Below, piece after piece: positions 7,569-16,572 of a stretch of 45,466 nt of DNA. The first letter of the stretch is position 1; the number at the start of each line of letters is the position of its first letter. This stretch comes from Pseudomonadota bacterium (lineage in GTDB: Bacteria; Myxococcota_A; Bradymonadia; UBA4248). A program made the translations under genes and the position numbers. The notes under the pieces were generated by a model. It was not told the origin of the DNA and ran no database searches. It saw only the letters and a list, made by a program, of their open reading frames with translations. Where the stretch lies: contig JAFOHE010000159.1 in NCBI GenBank assembly GCA_017421975.1, positions 1-45,466 on the forward strand, written 5' to 3'.

Positions 7569-9467
7569 CTAATCATATTGTATAAAAACTTGATGAACGC
7601 CACTGGGAATGGGAAGAAGAAGCTGTATACCGCCTGAGATGACCGATAACGCTTTCGGATCATAGGGTTTTTGATCAATGGTAATCGCATGTACCGAACC
7701 ATGCATGGTTCGGTTTGGGATCGCAAGCGTATATGCTTCGCGCGTTTCCGGCAGATCGAGGGAAACATCGAGCGTGCGTTTATTTTCATGGAACGTCGAT
7801 GCAATTTTGGCTTTTTTTCTTGCGCTGAAATGCTCCATGAAGTTTTGAACGGTCGTCATACGTATGTGTAATTGGCTGGCGAGCTCTGTAGCTTTTGTCC
7901 AGGCTTCGATGGATTGATAATGGGGATGGTCGCGCATTGCATCTGCTGAGAAGTTCAAGACGACGGGCTGGTGATAGCGTTCGACGGAGTCTTTAAGAAG
8001 CTGTGCAGTGACATCCGGTGAAACGGGTGTTTCGTTTGCATCGCTCCAAAGCGTAGGAAATTCGTAGACGGGGAATGGAAGTCCGCCACGATCCATCGGT
8101 AAGAAGGGAAAACCCGAACCGAATAGATAGCCGTATTGCCCGTTATCAGGCATATACGAGAGATCAATTTGACATTTAGCCGCCGTAAGTTTTCGGAATG
8201 TCGTGGTGTAATCGGGATTCCAGTTGGCACCGTACATTTTGCATGCAGTCATGTTGCGTCTGGTACGACTGGAAATCAGTCGTTTTTGATCATCCATGTT
8301 GCGTTCGATCCAGACGGGCGAAAAGAAAGATGGGCCAGCATGACGCCAGGTTTGGGCTACGGGCGGTCGTACCATGAGGACGCCGATATCAAAGCCCTGG
8401 GCGGCAGTCTGCGTGAGCCATGAGGTTGTTGTGTTTTCGGTTGAAACGAATAATGTGGATGTGAGTCCCCGTGTTTGTTCGTCCGAAACGATATATTGGG
8501 CCTGATCACCGGTTTGGTGTACGTCGTGTGTGACGATGAGTGCCGTCTTTTCAGCATTGGGAAAAGGCCACAAAACGGCTTGTGGTGCGATGCGCCAGAT
8601 GGATTGTAAGACATGGCGTTTGAGAATATCGGCATAGGGAATGGTGTTTGTGCCGAGTTTTTCATTAAGGATAAGGGAAGACGGCAAAGGCCGTTTATCC
8701 TCTTCGACAGCGATTTTAAAATCCTCATCAGGTCGTCCCTGTATGAGCGCAGTCAGCGCGCGTCCGAGATCGAAACTGAGGACAAAGACGTGGCCAGCGC
8801 CGTGTGTGAGGTGATAGTGGGCAATGGCACCGTCGAGTTCGAGGAGTAGATCCGAGTGGCCGAGTGTGACGTTATCCAACGTTTCAAGGCGAAGTACCTG
8901 TGTGTCGAGCGGAAAGTTGAGAAGTGCATCTTTGAGGTCGGCTGGAAGCGGTGAATTTGGGGCATCAGTAAAATGGCGTATGGCATTACCTGTCTGTGGT
9001 TTCTGTTTGACTGCCGTCAGATTTGACCATGCAGGATCGGGCATCTCTATGAGCAGTGAAGCGCCTTTCGAGACGGCGGTTTCGATCATGCCAATCTGTG
9101 CGGCGTTCATGAGTGCTGCGGATCTTCGTGGAACGACGATGAGCCGAATAGCATCGAACGCAGCATCACTGAGGTCATCGGTAAGTGCGATAGAGAAGGG
9201 GCCAATTTCCTGTGTGAGGTAATTGTACCAGGCAAAGGAAAAATCGAGGTCTTCGAATTCTTGAGCGACGTGTGTTTCAGCGGGCAAAATGAGGAGCGTC
9301 TCACCGCGTCCGAGTTGCGGTGGCATCATGGCTTGTGCAAGGGCATCTTCAGTCGTCAAGTGAAAGGGATGGCGCGTGATCAATATGCCAAGGGCAATGA
9401 GCGCAAGGATCAGAATGAGGATGATGTCCGTTTTAAAACGGACGGTGAGTGCGGATTCGTTTCTCAT
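7569..9467 (-). CDS. Membrane-anchored deacetylase-like protein (paralogue 1)
   Basis: A 632-residue protein with one N-terminal membrane anchor (about residues 14-31, FKTDIILILILALIALGILI) and a large extracytoplasmic part. The first half resembles a glutamine-amidotransferase-like alpha/beta module (LIVVPRRSAAL...GASLLIEMP). From about residue 300, after WPFPNAEKTALIVTHD, there is a polysaccharide-deacetylase-like (NodB barrel) segment. Asp315 fits the catalytic base of motif 1, but the usual second Asp and the HxxxH zinc motif are not seen, so activity is doubtful. A beta-sandwich-like tail ends the protein. ATG 9467 has AAGGA six bases upstream, overlapping the stop of the preceding gene, indicating translational coupling. 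Together with the next gene it is a tandem paralogous pair in a kinase operon. Confidence 0.65.
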   Translation of the reverse strand: MRNESALTVRFKTDIILILILALIALGILITRHPFHLTTEDALAQAMMPPQLGRGETLLILPAETHVAQEFEDLDFSFAWYNYLTQEIGPFSIALTDDLSDAAFDAIRLIVVPRRSAALMNAAQIGMIETAVSKGASLLIEMPDPAWSNLTAVKQKPQTGNAIRHFTDAPNSPLPADLKDALLNFPLDTQVLRLETLDNVTLGHSDLLLELDGAIAHYHLTHGAGHVFVLSFDLGRALTALIQGRPDEDFKIAVEEDKRPLPSSLILNEKLGTNTIPYADILKRHVLQSIWRIAPQAVLWPFPNAEKTALIVTHDVHQTGDQAQYIVSDEQTRGLTSTLFVSTENTTTSWLTQTAAQGFDIGVLMVRPPVAQTWRHAGPSFFSPVWIERNMDDQKRLISSRTRRNMTACKMYGANWNPDYTTTFRKLTAAKCQIDLSYMPDNGQYGYLFGSGFPFLPMDRGGLPFPVYEFPTLWSDANETPVSPDVTAQLLKDSVERYHQPVVLNFSADAMRDHPHYQSIEAWTKATELASQLHIRMTTVQNFMEHFSARKKAKIASTFHENKRTLDVSLDLPETREAYTLAIPNRTMHGSVHAITIDQKPYDPKALSVISGGIQLLLPIPSGVHQVFIQYD

Positions 9468-9476
9468 GACACATCC

Positions 9477-11399
9477 TTACTCATACACGATATCGATGGC
9501 ATTAAAGCCTTTGGAAAGCGGAACGAGCATGCGTTCAAATCCAAACACGGATACGGGAACGGGCGTTAAACTATCGGATAGCTGAACATCTTCCCTGACT
9601 CTGTGAATTCCCCGACGTGCCTCGACAAATTTCATTTCCCCCAGGCTTGCTGGAACCATCACGGTCATACCGCTTTCAGGGGCAAGGGATTCGATTTTGA
9701 GAACGCGGTTTTTTTTGTTTGATGGCGTAACGCGCGATGTCAATTCGGCATTAAACCTTGCTCGTGTAAAGCGGAAATAGGGCAGTATGCCTGTGACCCA
9801 GTGATGATGATCGCTGGCCATGCGATAAATGTTTTTCCAGACGCGGAAAGTGTCGAGGTTAGGCTTATGTATGAATAAGTCCGCTTCGAGGGTAATGCCG
9901 ATACATGCGTGATCCGTGGCAGCACTTTTTTCCAGGAAGGTTTGAAGTTGCTCAGCATCCGCTTGGGCATTGGGATGCGGAAACGCGATGGGGAACTCCA
10001 TAATATTGAAGATTTTTCCATTGATATCGAGCGGCAGGAACGGCAGTCCCGTCATAAAGGCATATCCAGATTTATCATTGGGTGCGCGATAGGAGGCATC
10101 GGCCTTAAAATCGGCGGCGGCCAATGCTCGGAAGGGGCGTGTGTAGTGTGCATCCCAATGACCGTTGTGTGCTTGCGAACTTAGAAGGTGTTGATTTTCG
10201 CCGAGTCTAGCTTTGAGGTCATCTGTTTGCTCACTCAGTGTCAGACGGCGCCAAACGGGGGAAAATGAAAGTGGACCTAAGGGTGCAATGGCCTGTGCGT
10301 CTTGATTCAGATCGAAGGATAGACCTGGTTCAGTATGGTATTGGCGAAAAGTCTGAAAGCCTTCATTCGTAATTTTTGTGGGTGAAGTGATAAACATGGT
10401 CGAAGTCGCTTTGAATGTGGCTTCGTATTCCGGCATCCATGTTGCGCGATCGCCCATACCACTTTCTTGATGTGTGACGAGGAGTGCGCCCATTTGACCA
10501 TCAAAGAATGGCCAAAGACCGACGACAGGAAAATAACGATCGAGCACGCCGTAGAGCAAAAATCGTTCGATCACATCTGCGAGCGGCGTGTCGTAAGGCA
10601 TGTCGCCAGTTACGGCAAGGTCAGAGGTTTCAAAGGCAGGGGAGTCGTGAAAATCGCGGAGTGAAAAATCGTCGAGTGGACGTCCTTGTTGAAGTGAAGT
10701 CAGAAGCATGCCATAGTTGAATTCGACAGTAATGACGTGTCCAGTCGCATATTTTTTGGCGTAGATGGCCGGAATACCGTCAATCGTCAGATAAGTCGTC
10801 GAATCATCGAGTGGTGCAGCCGATCCAATGATTTGCGTTCGATTGGATAGATCGAGGGAAAAGAGGGCTTTTTGGAGTTCGTCGGGGAGAGCCGTGGCAT
10901 ACGTAATATTTTGGACATTACGCAGTCCACCTTTGCCATCAGCAGAAGCGATCGCACGAAGGGCACCTGCGGGCATTTCCATGACGAGTGTGCCCCCGCG
11001 CTCAAGGTAGTTTCTGAGTTTTGGCACCCATGCGTCATGGGAGGAAGCCGAGTGCGTCAAGATGATGCAACGATATTTGTCGAGTTCGGCTTCGGTAAAT
11101 TGCTCGCTGTCCATCAGTGTAACGGGGCCGATTTCCTGTTGGAGCGTGTTTAACCAGGACAGCGAAAAAGCCATATCCGAAAAGCGGCGCGGTGCATCCT
11201 CGAACAGGTCATAATCGACGACAATCAAAAAATCGCTCGAAGCATCAAGCGTAATCGTTGTTCCAGCGGACAAACGCTCATCCGACTGCCACACCACGGG
11301 ATTTGTACACAAATACAAAAGAATCCCGAACAGAACAATGCTTCCCCACAACCAGAGGCGCGTCAGCCGATCGCGCTTCAATCTTGCACGCACGGACAC
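9477..11399 (-). CDS. Membrane-anchored deacetylase-like protein (paralogue 2)
   Basis: A 640-residue paralogue of its downstream neighbour with the same plan: N-terminal anchor (residues 13-31), amidotransferase-like module with LEDAP.../GGTLVMEMPAG, then the barrel segment beginning WPFFDGQMGALLVTHQ. Shared landmarks include LSFSPVWRR/FFSPVWIER, NGHWDAHYTRPFRALAAA/ANWNPDYTTTFRKLTAA and GLPFLPLD/GFPFLPMD. At the position of the catalytic Asp in paralogue 1 this protein has Gln311, so it is probably non-catalytic. The start is GTG 11399 with GGAG five bases upstream, 12 bases after the kinase stop. The context (kinase then two surface proteins) suggests an envelope-related structural or sensory role; that is inference. 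Confidence 0.65.
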   Translation of the reverse strand: MSVRARLKRDRLTRLWLWGSIVLFGILLYLCTNPVVWQSDERLSAGTTITLDASSDFLIVVDYDLFEDAPRRFSDMAFSLSWLNTLQQEIGPVTLMDSEQFTEAELDKYRCIILTHSASSHDAWVPKLRNYLERGGTLVMEMPAGALRAIASADGKGGLRNVQNITYATALPDELQKALFSLDLSNRTQIIGSAAPLDDSTTYLTIDGIPAIYAKKYATGHVITVEFNYGMLLTSLQQGRPLDDFSLRDFHDSPAFETSDLAVTGDMPYDTPLADVIERFLLYGVLDRYFPVVGLWPFFDGQMGALLVTHQESGMGDRATWMPEYEATFKATSTMFITSPTKITNEGFQTFRQYHTEPGLSFDLNQDAQAIAPLGPLSFSPVWRRLTLSEQTDDLKARLGENQHLLSSQAHNGHWDAHYTRPFRALAAADFKADASYRAPNDKSGYAFMTGLPFLPLDINGKIFNIMEFPIAFPHPNAQADAEQLQTFLEKSAATDHACIGITLEADLFIHKPNLDTFRVWKNIYRMASDHHHWVTGILPYFRFTRARFNAELTSRVTPSNKKNRVLKIESLAPESGMTVMVPASLGEMKFVEARRGIHRVREDVQLSDSLTPVPVSVFGFERMLVPLSKGFNAIDIVYE

Positions 11400-11411
11400 A
11401 GCATCTCCTTG

Positions 11412-13601
11412 TTAGAGAACAACGCGACCGCAGCGTCTGATTTTTCCCTGAATTGCCAGTTTTTCTTGTTTCGATAAGCCAGTGTCATTCACGATCGTTT
11501 TATAGATGGCGCATGCTTTGTTGGTATTGCCGGAACTGAAGAGTTTGTCAGCTTCAGCCAATTTTTTCTTAACGTTGCTTCCGCCGCCGGAAGAAGATTT
11601 TTTGCTACTGCTCGATTTGGAACTCGATGACTTTTTATTTGAACTCGTTCCCGATTTCGTTGTTGAGGCCTTTGACTCGGTTTTTTTGGCGACAGCAGTT
11701 TCAGCAGCTTTGGGCTCGTCTTTTTCCGGCGTGGCATCAGCTTGGGCTTTGTCGTCGGCGTTATCGGGCGCAATGCCATAATAAGCACCGTAAATGGCCG
11801 TATTGTAGATTTCTTTAGAACCGGCCTGAACGACATTATCGACGATGGCTGAAATTTGGAAAGGTGTGAGTTCAACTTCGTCAGATTTGGCAGCCTTGAC
11901 GCCGGAATCGTCTTTTGCGACGGGGGCATCTTTCGTTTCATCCATGTCTTTGTCGTCTTGCTTTGCCGGCGCATCATCTTCTTCTTTTGCTTTTTCCGTC
12001 ACATCTGAAACGACTTTTGGCGTTTTGTCATCGTCTTTAATGTTGAGAATGGCGACAACGAGGATAATGATGATGCAGAAAGTCGTTACGAGCGCGATAA
12101 TGAGGAGGAGAAGCATCTTTTTATGGCGCTTCTCTTCTTCGGATGCGTTCAACGGATGATACGTCATGGGATTTGCCGCAGCCTGGTTCCCATAAGGAAT
12201 CCGGTTGGGAACAGCTGGGGAGACGGAAGGCATCTGGGCGAGCGAGGGACGCGCCGTCATGGCCGGAGGTGCAACGAGCGGGATGTCAGGGAACTCGTCG
12301 TCCGTTGCCGCCTGAATTGCGATCTGTGTCGCGCCTTCTTCCTCATCGACGTCATCAAAGGCACGCTGATCAATCATCGTACATTCGCCTGAATCAGCAA
12401 TGTTTGTCTCAAAATCGAGGTCATCATCACCAAACCCAATCGTAGCCGAATCATCCTCGGTCATGAGTTCCTGCTCTGCTTCGGACATAGGTGATGGCGC
12501 TGCCTGGTCGTGGCCAGTCTCATGCGCGGAAACGGCGCAATTCGTCTCTTCATCTGCATTGAGCATCGGCATTTCATCAGATGCAGGAAGCGCAATGACA
12601 CAGGATTTTTTGGCACCGGCGTCTGTCGATTCTGTCAGGCTGGGAATCACGGTCATTAAAGCTTTTTCAAGCTCATGTCCCGTTTGATAACGGGCTGCGA
12701 CGTCTTTGGATAGTGCCTTAAGACAGATAATCTCAAGCTGTGGATCGACGTAAGCATCCAAGCGCACGCGGGATGGGGGCGTGAGTTGGGTCGTCAAAAT
12801 CGATGAAGCCATATCGACGAGGCTCGCACCTTCAAACGGCAGTTTGCATGTCAACATAAAGTACATGATGCTGCCGAGACTGAAGATATCCGTCGCCGGA
12901 GTAACGGTTTTGCCTAAAACTTGTTCTGGGCTCATAAAGGCCGGCGTACCGCAGATCGTTCCTTCTCGCGTCAGGCCTTCCCCCCCGTCGTCCGTAATCT
13001 TTGCAATACCGAAATCGAGAACTTTGACGAGATCTGTACCATCGGGCTGAGGAATGACTTTGATATTGGCTGGTTTGAGATCCCGGTGAATAATCTTGGC
13101 GTCGTGCGCGGCGCCTAAGGCGCGGGCAACCTGAAGAATAATGTTGGCGATGCGGTGCTGGCTAAATGGAAAATCTCGCACGATGATGTCCGACAAATCC
13201 TCGCCTTCAAGACATTCCATCGCAATGTACGGCGCGTTGAGAACCGTTTTGCCGTAATGAAGAATGCGGATGACATTCGGATGCTGAATACCACTTGCTG
13301 CTTGGGCTTCGCGTTGAAATCGCGTCAAAATAAGACGATTGTCCAGATAATCATGTTTCAGAATCTTGATCGCGACATAGCAGTCGAGCGCTCGGTGACG
13401 CGCTTTATAAACGACGCCCATACTGCCTGTGCCGAGAATCGATTCGACGACAAAGGTGTTATCGATCGTCGTGCCAATATAAGGATCATCGTAATTTGAA
13501 TTTGGGTTTTCCTGCGCCACTTTGACGCCACAATGTGGACAAAAAAGCGCGTTCGGTACGAGGTCTTTGCCACACTTAATACACTTTGTTAACGAAGCCA
13601 T
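11412..13601 (-). CDS. Ser/Thr kinase with N-terminal zinc ribbon and one TM segment
   Basis: A 729-residue Hanks-type kinase. Residues 7-24 form a zinc ribbon (CIKC...CPHC). The kinase domain spans about 50-310: glycine loop GTGSMG (57-62), Lys79, HRDLKPAN with catalytic Asp174, DFG at 196-198, and an activation segment GTICGTPAFMSPEQ. An acidic juxtamembrane region (about 330-490) leads to a membrane segment (495-517). An extracytoplasmic region rich in Lys/Ser/Asp follows, including a Ser/Lys stretch near residue 660. The last 50 residues resemble a TPR (EADKLFSSGNTNKACAIYKTIV). All catalytic residues are present, so it is probably active. It heads an operon with the two deacetylase-like paralogues, which may be its regulatory output or partners. 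Confidence 0.93.
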   Translation of the reverse strand: MASLTKCIKCGKDLVPNALFCPHCGVKVAQENPNSNYDDPYIGTTIDNTFVVESILGTGSMGVVYKARHRALDCYVAIKILKHDYLDNRLILTRFQREAQAASGIQHPNVIRILHYGKTVLNAPYIAMECLEGEDLSDIIVRDFPFSQHRIANIILQVARALGAAHDAKIIHRDLKPANIKVIPQPDGTDLVKVLDFGIAKITDDGGEGLTREGTICGTPAFMSPEQVLGKTVTPATDIFSLGSIMYFMLTCKLPFEGASLVDMASSILTTQLTPPSRVRLDAYVDPQLEIICLKALSKDVAARYQTGHELEKALMTVIPSLTESTDAGAKKSCVIALPASDEMPMLNADEETNCAVSAHETGHDQAAPSPMSEAEQELMTEDDSATIGFGDDDLDFETNIADSGECTMIDQRAFDDVDEEEGATQIAIQAATDDEFPDIPLVAPPAMTARPSLAQMPSVSPAVPNRIPYGNQAAANPMTYHPLNASEEEKRHKKMLLLLIIALVTTFCIIIILVVAILNIKDDDKTPKVVSDVTEKAKEEDDAPAKQDDKDMDETKDAPVAKDDSGVKAAKSDEVELTPFQISAIVDNVVQAGSKEIYNTAIYGAYYGIAPDNADDKAQADATPEKDEPKAAETAVAKKTESKASTTKSGTSSNKKSSSSKSSSSKKSSSGGGSNVKKKLAEADKLFSSGNTNKACAIYKTIVNDTGLSKQEKLAIQGKIRRCGRVVL

Positions 13602-13623
13602 GTTTCCATCCCGTTATAAGCAT

Positions 13624-13648
13624 CTTGGTTTCATCATAAGAAACCAAG
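13624..13648. promoter_or_regulatory. Inverted repeat upstream of zinc-ribbon kinase
   Basis: Perfect 9-bp arms CTTGGTTTC and GAAACCAAG separated by seven bases, 22-47 bases upstream of the kinase start codon. It is a candidate operator or a hairpin in the kinase mRNA leader. There is no T-tract. Confidence 0.45.
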
Positions 13649-13741
13649 AGCCATTTTATTTGGGTTCTATTACAACGATACGTTTCATCTTGCAAGAAAT
13701 CATCAACAGTTTCATGATAAATCATGTGTTTGACGGCTGTG

Positions 13742-13843
13742 GGCTTTGCTATCCGTCCAGAAGGACGGATACGCACGCCAGCGCGGCTATGCTTTGGGCA
13801 TACGCCGCGCTTTCTGCCGCTATGCCTAAGGCATACGCGGCAG
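13742..13843. repeat. Cluster G: three bulged hairpins
   Basis: Three consecutive stem-loops: 13742-13779 (inner TATCCGTCC/GGACGGATA), 13780-13811 (outer AGCGCGGC/GCCGCGCT) and 13814-13843 (CTGCCGC, TATGCC, TAA loop, GGCATA, C, GCGGCAG). Each has TAT on the left arm and ATA followed by an unpaired C on the right arm. The outer and inner stems differ in sequence among the three. Confidence 0.85.
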
Positions 13844-13924
13844 TTCTTTGGATGTCATGGGACGCATGGACCAACGCAATGCTCAATGGCCGTGTGCTCA
13901 ATTCAACTGCTTTATGGGGGCGTT

Positions 13925-14266
13925 ATGGCGACCATCAATGTGTATGAACAATATTTTGGGGCTTCGGCGTGTTTTTATGGTGTCGAAAGACGGGGCGTGC
14001 GCGTGGCACTCATTGCCGAGTCGGGCGGCGGGGAGATTCGCTACGTTCTGGCAATCAGCTTTTTTCCGCACAGGACTGACGATGATTTTGCCATTGCTTA
14101 CGACGCCTATTTTGAGAAGACGCTCTATCAGGCTAAGGGACGCCGTTCTAAAAAACGAGAAGCGGCTTTTCTCGAACAACTTCGTTCTGAAGCAGACATT
14201 TTGGCTGCTGAACAGTCGGCTAGTATTGACTGGATGCTTCCTTTGATCGAGCCAAGATATGGTTAA
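13925..14266 (+). CDS. Hypothetical protein
   Basis: Unrecognised 113-residue protein. The start at ATG 13925 follows a G-run (GGGGG) about five bases upstream; the same frame extends upstream to 13724, but that part merely reads through the hairpin cluster and is Cys/Arg/Pro-rich in a non-protein-like way. The product begins MATINVYEQYFGASACFYG, has a short basic patch (KGRRSKKREA) and ends IEPRYG; it seems soluble. It is convergent with the GH57 gene across an AT-rich gap. No function is proposed. Confidence 0.55.
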   Translation: MATINVYEQYFGASACFYGVERRGVRVALIAESGGGEIRYVLAISFFPHRTDDDFAIAYDAYFEKTLYQAKGRRSKKREAAFLEQLRSEADILAAEQSASIDWMLPLIEPRYG

Positions 14267-14431
14267 CTGTTGTCCCCCAAATATAATGTTATCATAAAAT
14301 AAAATTATGTCATAAATTTAATCTAAAAATCGCTGCATGATGATAAAAATATTATAACGATTTATCAAAATATTGAATATTAAAGATATAAAATAATATT
14401 TTATCTCATTTGATTCACTAGGCGGTCTGGC

Positions 14432-14465
14432 GTTATTGTTTTGGATACGTTATTATTTTGGATAC
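14432..14465. repeat. 17-bp tandem repeat
   Basis: GTTATTGTTTTGGATAC is directly followed by GTTATTATTTTGGATAC, one mismatch. It lies at the end of the AT-rich stretch. Confidence 0.75.
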
Positions 14466-14658
14466 CAATCATGAAATGCTCTTTCTTAAATCATTTCACA
14501 GAATTGGGCAATGCCTGATTTTGAGGTATGCCTTTCGGGGTTTCTGAGGGCACATGATAGATGCGCAAACCACAGATATTGTATGTGTAAATTTTGTATT
14601 TTAGAATCATAAACGCAATTTATGATAGAAACCGCTGTGATGGAAAGCAGATGTAAGA

Positions 14659-14736
14659 GGCCGCCGTATTGAGCCGCCGCAGGCGGTGAGAAGGCGGCTA
14701 GGCCATGCGTATTGCCCGAAGGGCGATAGCGTGGCC
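14659..14736. repeat. Element F: GC hairpin plus bulged hairpin
   Basis: A CCGCCgcaGGCGG hairpin (14673-14685) precedes GGCCATGC, G, TAT, TGCCC, GAA loop, GGGCG, ATA, GCGTGGCC (14701-14736). The latter obeys the bulged rule in reverse orientation, with two positions where G-T pairs replace standard pairs. Confidence 0.75.
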
Positions 14737-14750
14737 CACAAAAAGTCACA

Positions 14751-14781
14751 AAAAAGCCCAACGCTTTTGGCATTGGGCTTT
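14751..14781 (-). terminator. Rho-independent terminator of the GH57 gene
   Basis: Read on the minus strand: AAAGCCCAA, 11-base loop, TTGGGCTTTTTT. It begins five bases after the stop of the GH57 gene. Confidence 0.8.
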
Positions 14782-14785
14782 GATA

Positions 14786-16414
14786 TTATTTTGAAATATA
14801 GACGGCACCCGCATTCGGTTCATGATTGACGGGAGCGTAGGCGTGATAGTCGATTTCCTGGAAGATGGAATCTTTCCATTCGAGTTCAGCGATCCACTCG
14901 GGTTCGAGGCGATTTTCAACGATTTGCTGATAGATGCCATTGAATCTGGAGATATGGTCGCGTGTGCGTTTTTCGGCGTATTCGACGCTTGTATTGGTCG
15001 TAATGATGAAGGCCCAGTCGGAGGCTTGCGCGAGGAGAAGTTCGCGGGCGGCCTGATTGAGGGCGCGTTTGAGGAGGCCATCGGCGTCGGGGAAACGGCG
15101 CGTGAGTTCGACCATGTGTTCTTCGGCGCAGTGCAGGTGCGGATAGATCCAATCGTTGCCATCATTGAGCCAGACTTCGAAGAAACCGTTTGCACCCCAG
15201 CTTGAGAGGCAAGGCGTGACTTCCTGGTGGACAGTTTCGATTTCGAGGTATTCGCTCGGCGTGATCATCTGGATCTCATCCTGATCGCAAGCCGATTTGC
15301 GCATGAGCATCTCGAGGAACTGCGGGCCTTCGTACCACCAGTGTCCGTAGAGCTCGGCATCGTAAGGCGCAGTGATATGGGGCGTTGTGCCGAGGACTTC
15401 TTTGAGGTAACGGCATTGCGCCTGGCGGTTGAAGAGGAAGTTACCGGCGTGCTCGGCGGCGCGGTCGGCAGCCCAACGCGGTACGTAAGGTTCTTTGCGG
15501 TCGAGCGGGAGTTTTCCGGTGATGCGATGGAATTTGAGGCCTGTATTCCGGCGGATGCCATCGGAATGGAGATAAGGTTTGACTTCGGCATAAGGAAGGT
15601 CATAGCCGAGATCTCGGTAAAATTCACGGTAATCGGGGTGTCCAGGATAACCGATTTCAGCGCTCCAAACCTGTCTGGAGCTTTCGAGGTCGCGCGCGAA
15701 GGCTGCGACACCGCTTGATGTGACGACAGGACGGAATGTGCCATAGCGTGCCGGAGGATTGGACTGCGTGAGGCCGTGAGACTCAAGGATGAAGAAATGG
15801 ATGTTATTTTCGGCGAGAATGGCATCAATGCCAGGTACAAAAGCACATTCAGGCAACCAGATACCGCGAGGTGCACGTCCAAAATGTTTTTTGTAGTTCG
15901 CAACGGCGATGCTGATCTGGGCGCGTCTCGCTTCGTCAGTGGCCATGAGCGGGAGGAAGCCGTGTGTGGCACCGCATGTGATGATTTCGAGGGAACCTTC
16001 ATCCTGGAACTGTTTGAAAACAGGGACGATCTGACGATGCCATTCTTCATTGAAGAGGCGCTTTGTTTCACTGAGCTCATACGCGGCACTGGCAGCGGCA
16101 TCGTGGAAAGGCGTGCCCTGTTTTGCGATTTTTTGTTTTTGTGCGAGTTCTTCGAGTTTGTCGAGGTGTCTCGCGTAGCGTTCCTGAAGGAGTGGATCGG
16201 AGAGCATTTCGCAGAGCGGTGGCGTCATGCTCATGGTAAGTCTCCAACGGATGTTGTCATCCGTGAGGCGACGCATCATTCTCAAGAGAGGGATATAAGT
16301 TTCTGTCATGGCTTCAAACAGCCAGTCTTCCTCGAGAAAATCGGGATATTCCGGATGTCTGATAAACGGCAGGTGGGCATGCAGGACAATGCTGAGGTAT
16401 CCTTGTAAACTCAT
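14786..16414 (-). CDS. GH57 1,4-alpha-glucan branching enzyme (DUF1957)
   Basis: A 542-residue cytosolic enzyme of glycoside hydrolase family 57, branching-enzyme type, that would cut an alpha-1,4-glucan and re-attach it by an alpha-1,6 bond during glycogen synthesis. The N-terminal LHAHLPFIRHPE (His11/His13 region) is characteristic. The nucleophile Glu189 lies in GIWLPECAF, and the acid/base Asp352 in TAPYDAELYGHWWYEG. The C-terminal helical part (about 400-525) includes ELLLAQASDWAFIITTNTSVEYA, typical of the DUF1957-containing members such as TK1436 and TTHA1902. Length is normal. ATG 16414 has AAGGA nine bases upstream. It follows a DUF4912 gene 158 bases upstream on the same strand, a pairing common in this group. 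Confidence 0.92.
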   Translation of the reverse strand: MSLQGYLSIVLHAHLPFIRHPEYPDFLEEDWLFEAMTETYIPLLRMMRRLTDDNIRWRLTMSMTPPLCEMLSDPLLQERYARHLDKLEELAQKQKIAKQGTPFHDAAASAAYELSETKRLFNEEWHRQIVPVFKQFQDEGSLEIITCGATHGFLPLMATDEARRAQISIAVANYKKHFGRAPRGIWLPECAFVPGIDAILAENNIHFFILESHGLTQSNPPARYGTFRPVVTSSGVAAFARDLESSRQVWSAEIGYPGHPDYREFYRDLGYDLPYAEVKPYLHSDGIRRNTGLKFHRITGKLPLDRKEPYVPRWAADRAAEHAGNFLFNRQAQCRYLKEVLGTTPHITAPYDAELYGHWWYEGPQFLEMLMRKSACDQDEIQMITPSEYLEIETVHQEVTPCLSSWGANGFFEVWLNDGNDWIYPHLHCAEEHMVELTRRFPDADGLLKRALNQAARELLLAQASDWAFIITTNTSVEYAEKRTRDHISRFNGIYQQIVENRLEPEWIAELEWKDSIFQEIDYHAYAPVNHEPNAGAVYISK

Positions 16415-16572
16415 AAGATGTTATCCTTCAATATTTGTTCGGAATAGGGGGCGCCGGTCAAGGGTACAAAGAACGAAAAACGAGTGTTCAGAAGTGTACG
16501 GCGTGAGCCCGTTAAAGGTATTGTGGCATTTCATTGAAAAGCGACAATCAGGTTAGGGCCTCGCGTCATAGA

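Larger units (their letters stand above)
13602..13924. other. Divergent intergenic region with hairpins
   Basis: 323 bases between the leftward kinase and a rightward small gene. It holds an inverted repeat near the kinase start (13624-13648) and three bulged hairpins (13742-13843). Promoters for both directions should lie here, but I cannot identify convincing -35/-10 pairs. Confidence 0.6.
14267..14750. other. AT-rich convergent intergenic region
   Basis: Between convergent genes. 14280-14410 is very AT-rich (runs such as AAAATATTATAA and ATAAAATAATATTTTA) with no gene. A 17-bp tandem repeat at 14432-14465 and a bulged-hairpin element at 14659-14736 follow. A reading frame at 14486-14773 covers the repeat and is not considered a gene. 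Confidence 0.55.

Noticed and set aside
13742-13843. Integron attC sites
   Set aside because: The hairpins have an unpaired base as attC sites do, but no GTTRRRY/RYYYAAC boxes, no intI and no cassette genes.
13724-13924. N-terminal extension of the 13925 gene
   Set aside because: It translates the three-hairpin cluster into Arg/Pro/Cys-rich sequence; a G-rich ribosome site precedes ATG 13925.
14280-14410. Replication origin near gyrB
   Set aside because: AT-rich DNA but no DnaA-box (TTATCCACA-like) cluster and no dnaA/dnaN nearby; gyrB alone is 10 kb away.
14486-14773. 95-codon minus-strand frame in the convergent gap
   Set aside because: It reads through the bulged-hairpin element, the terminator and AT-rich DNA; no ribosome site, composition not protein-like.
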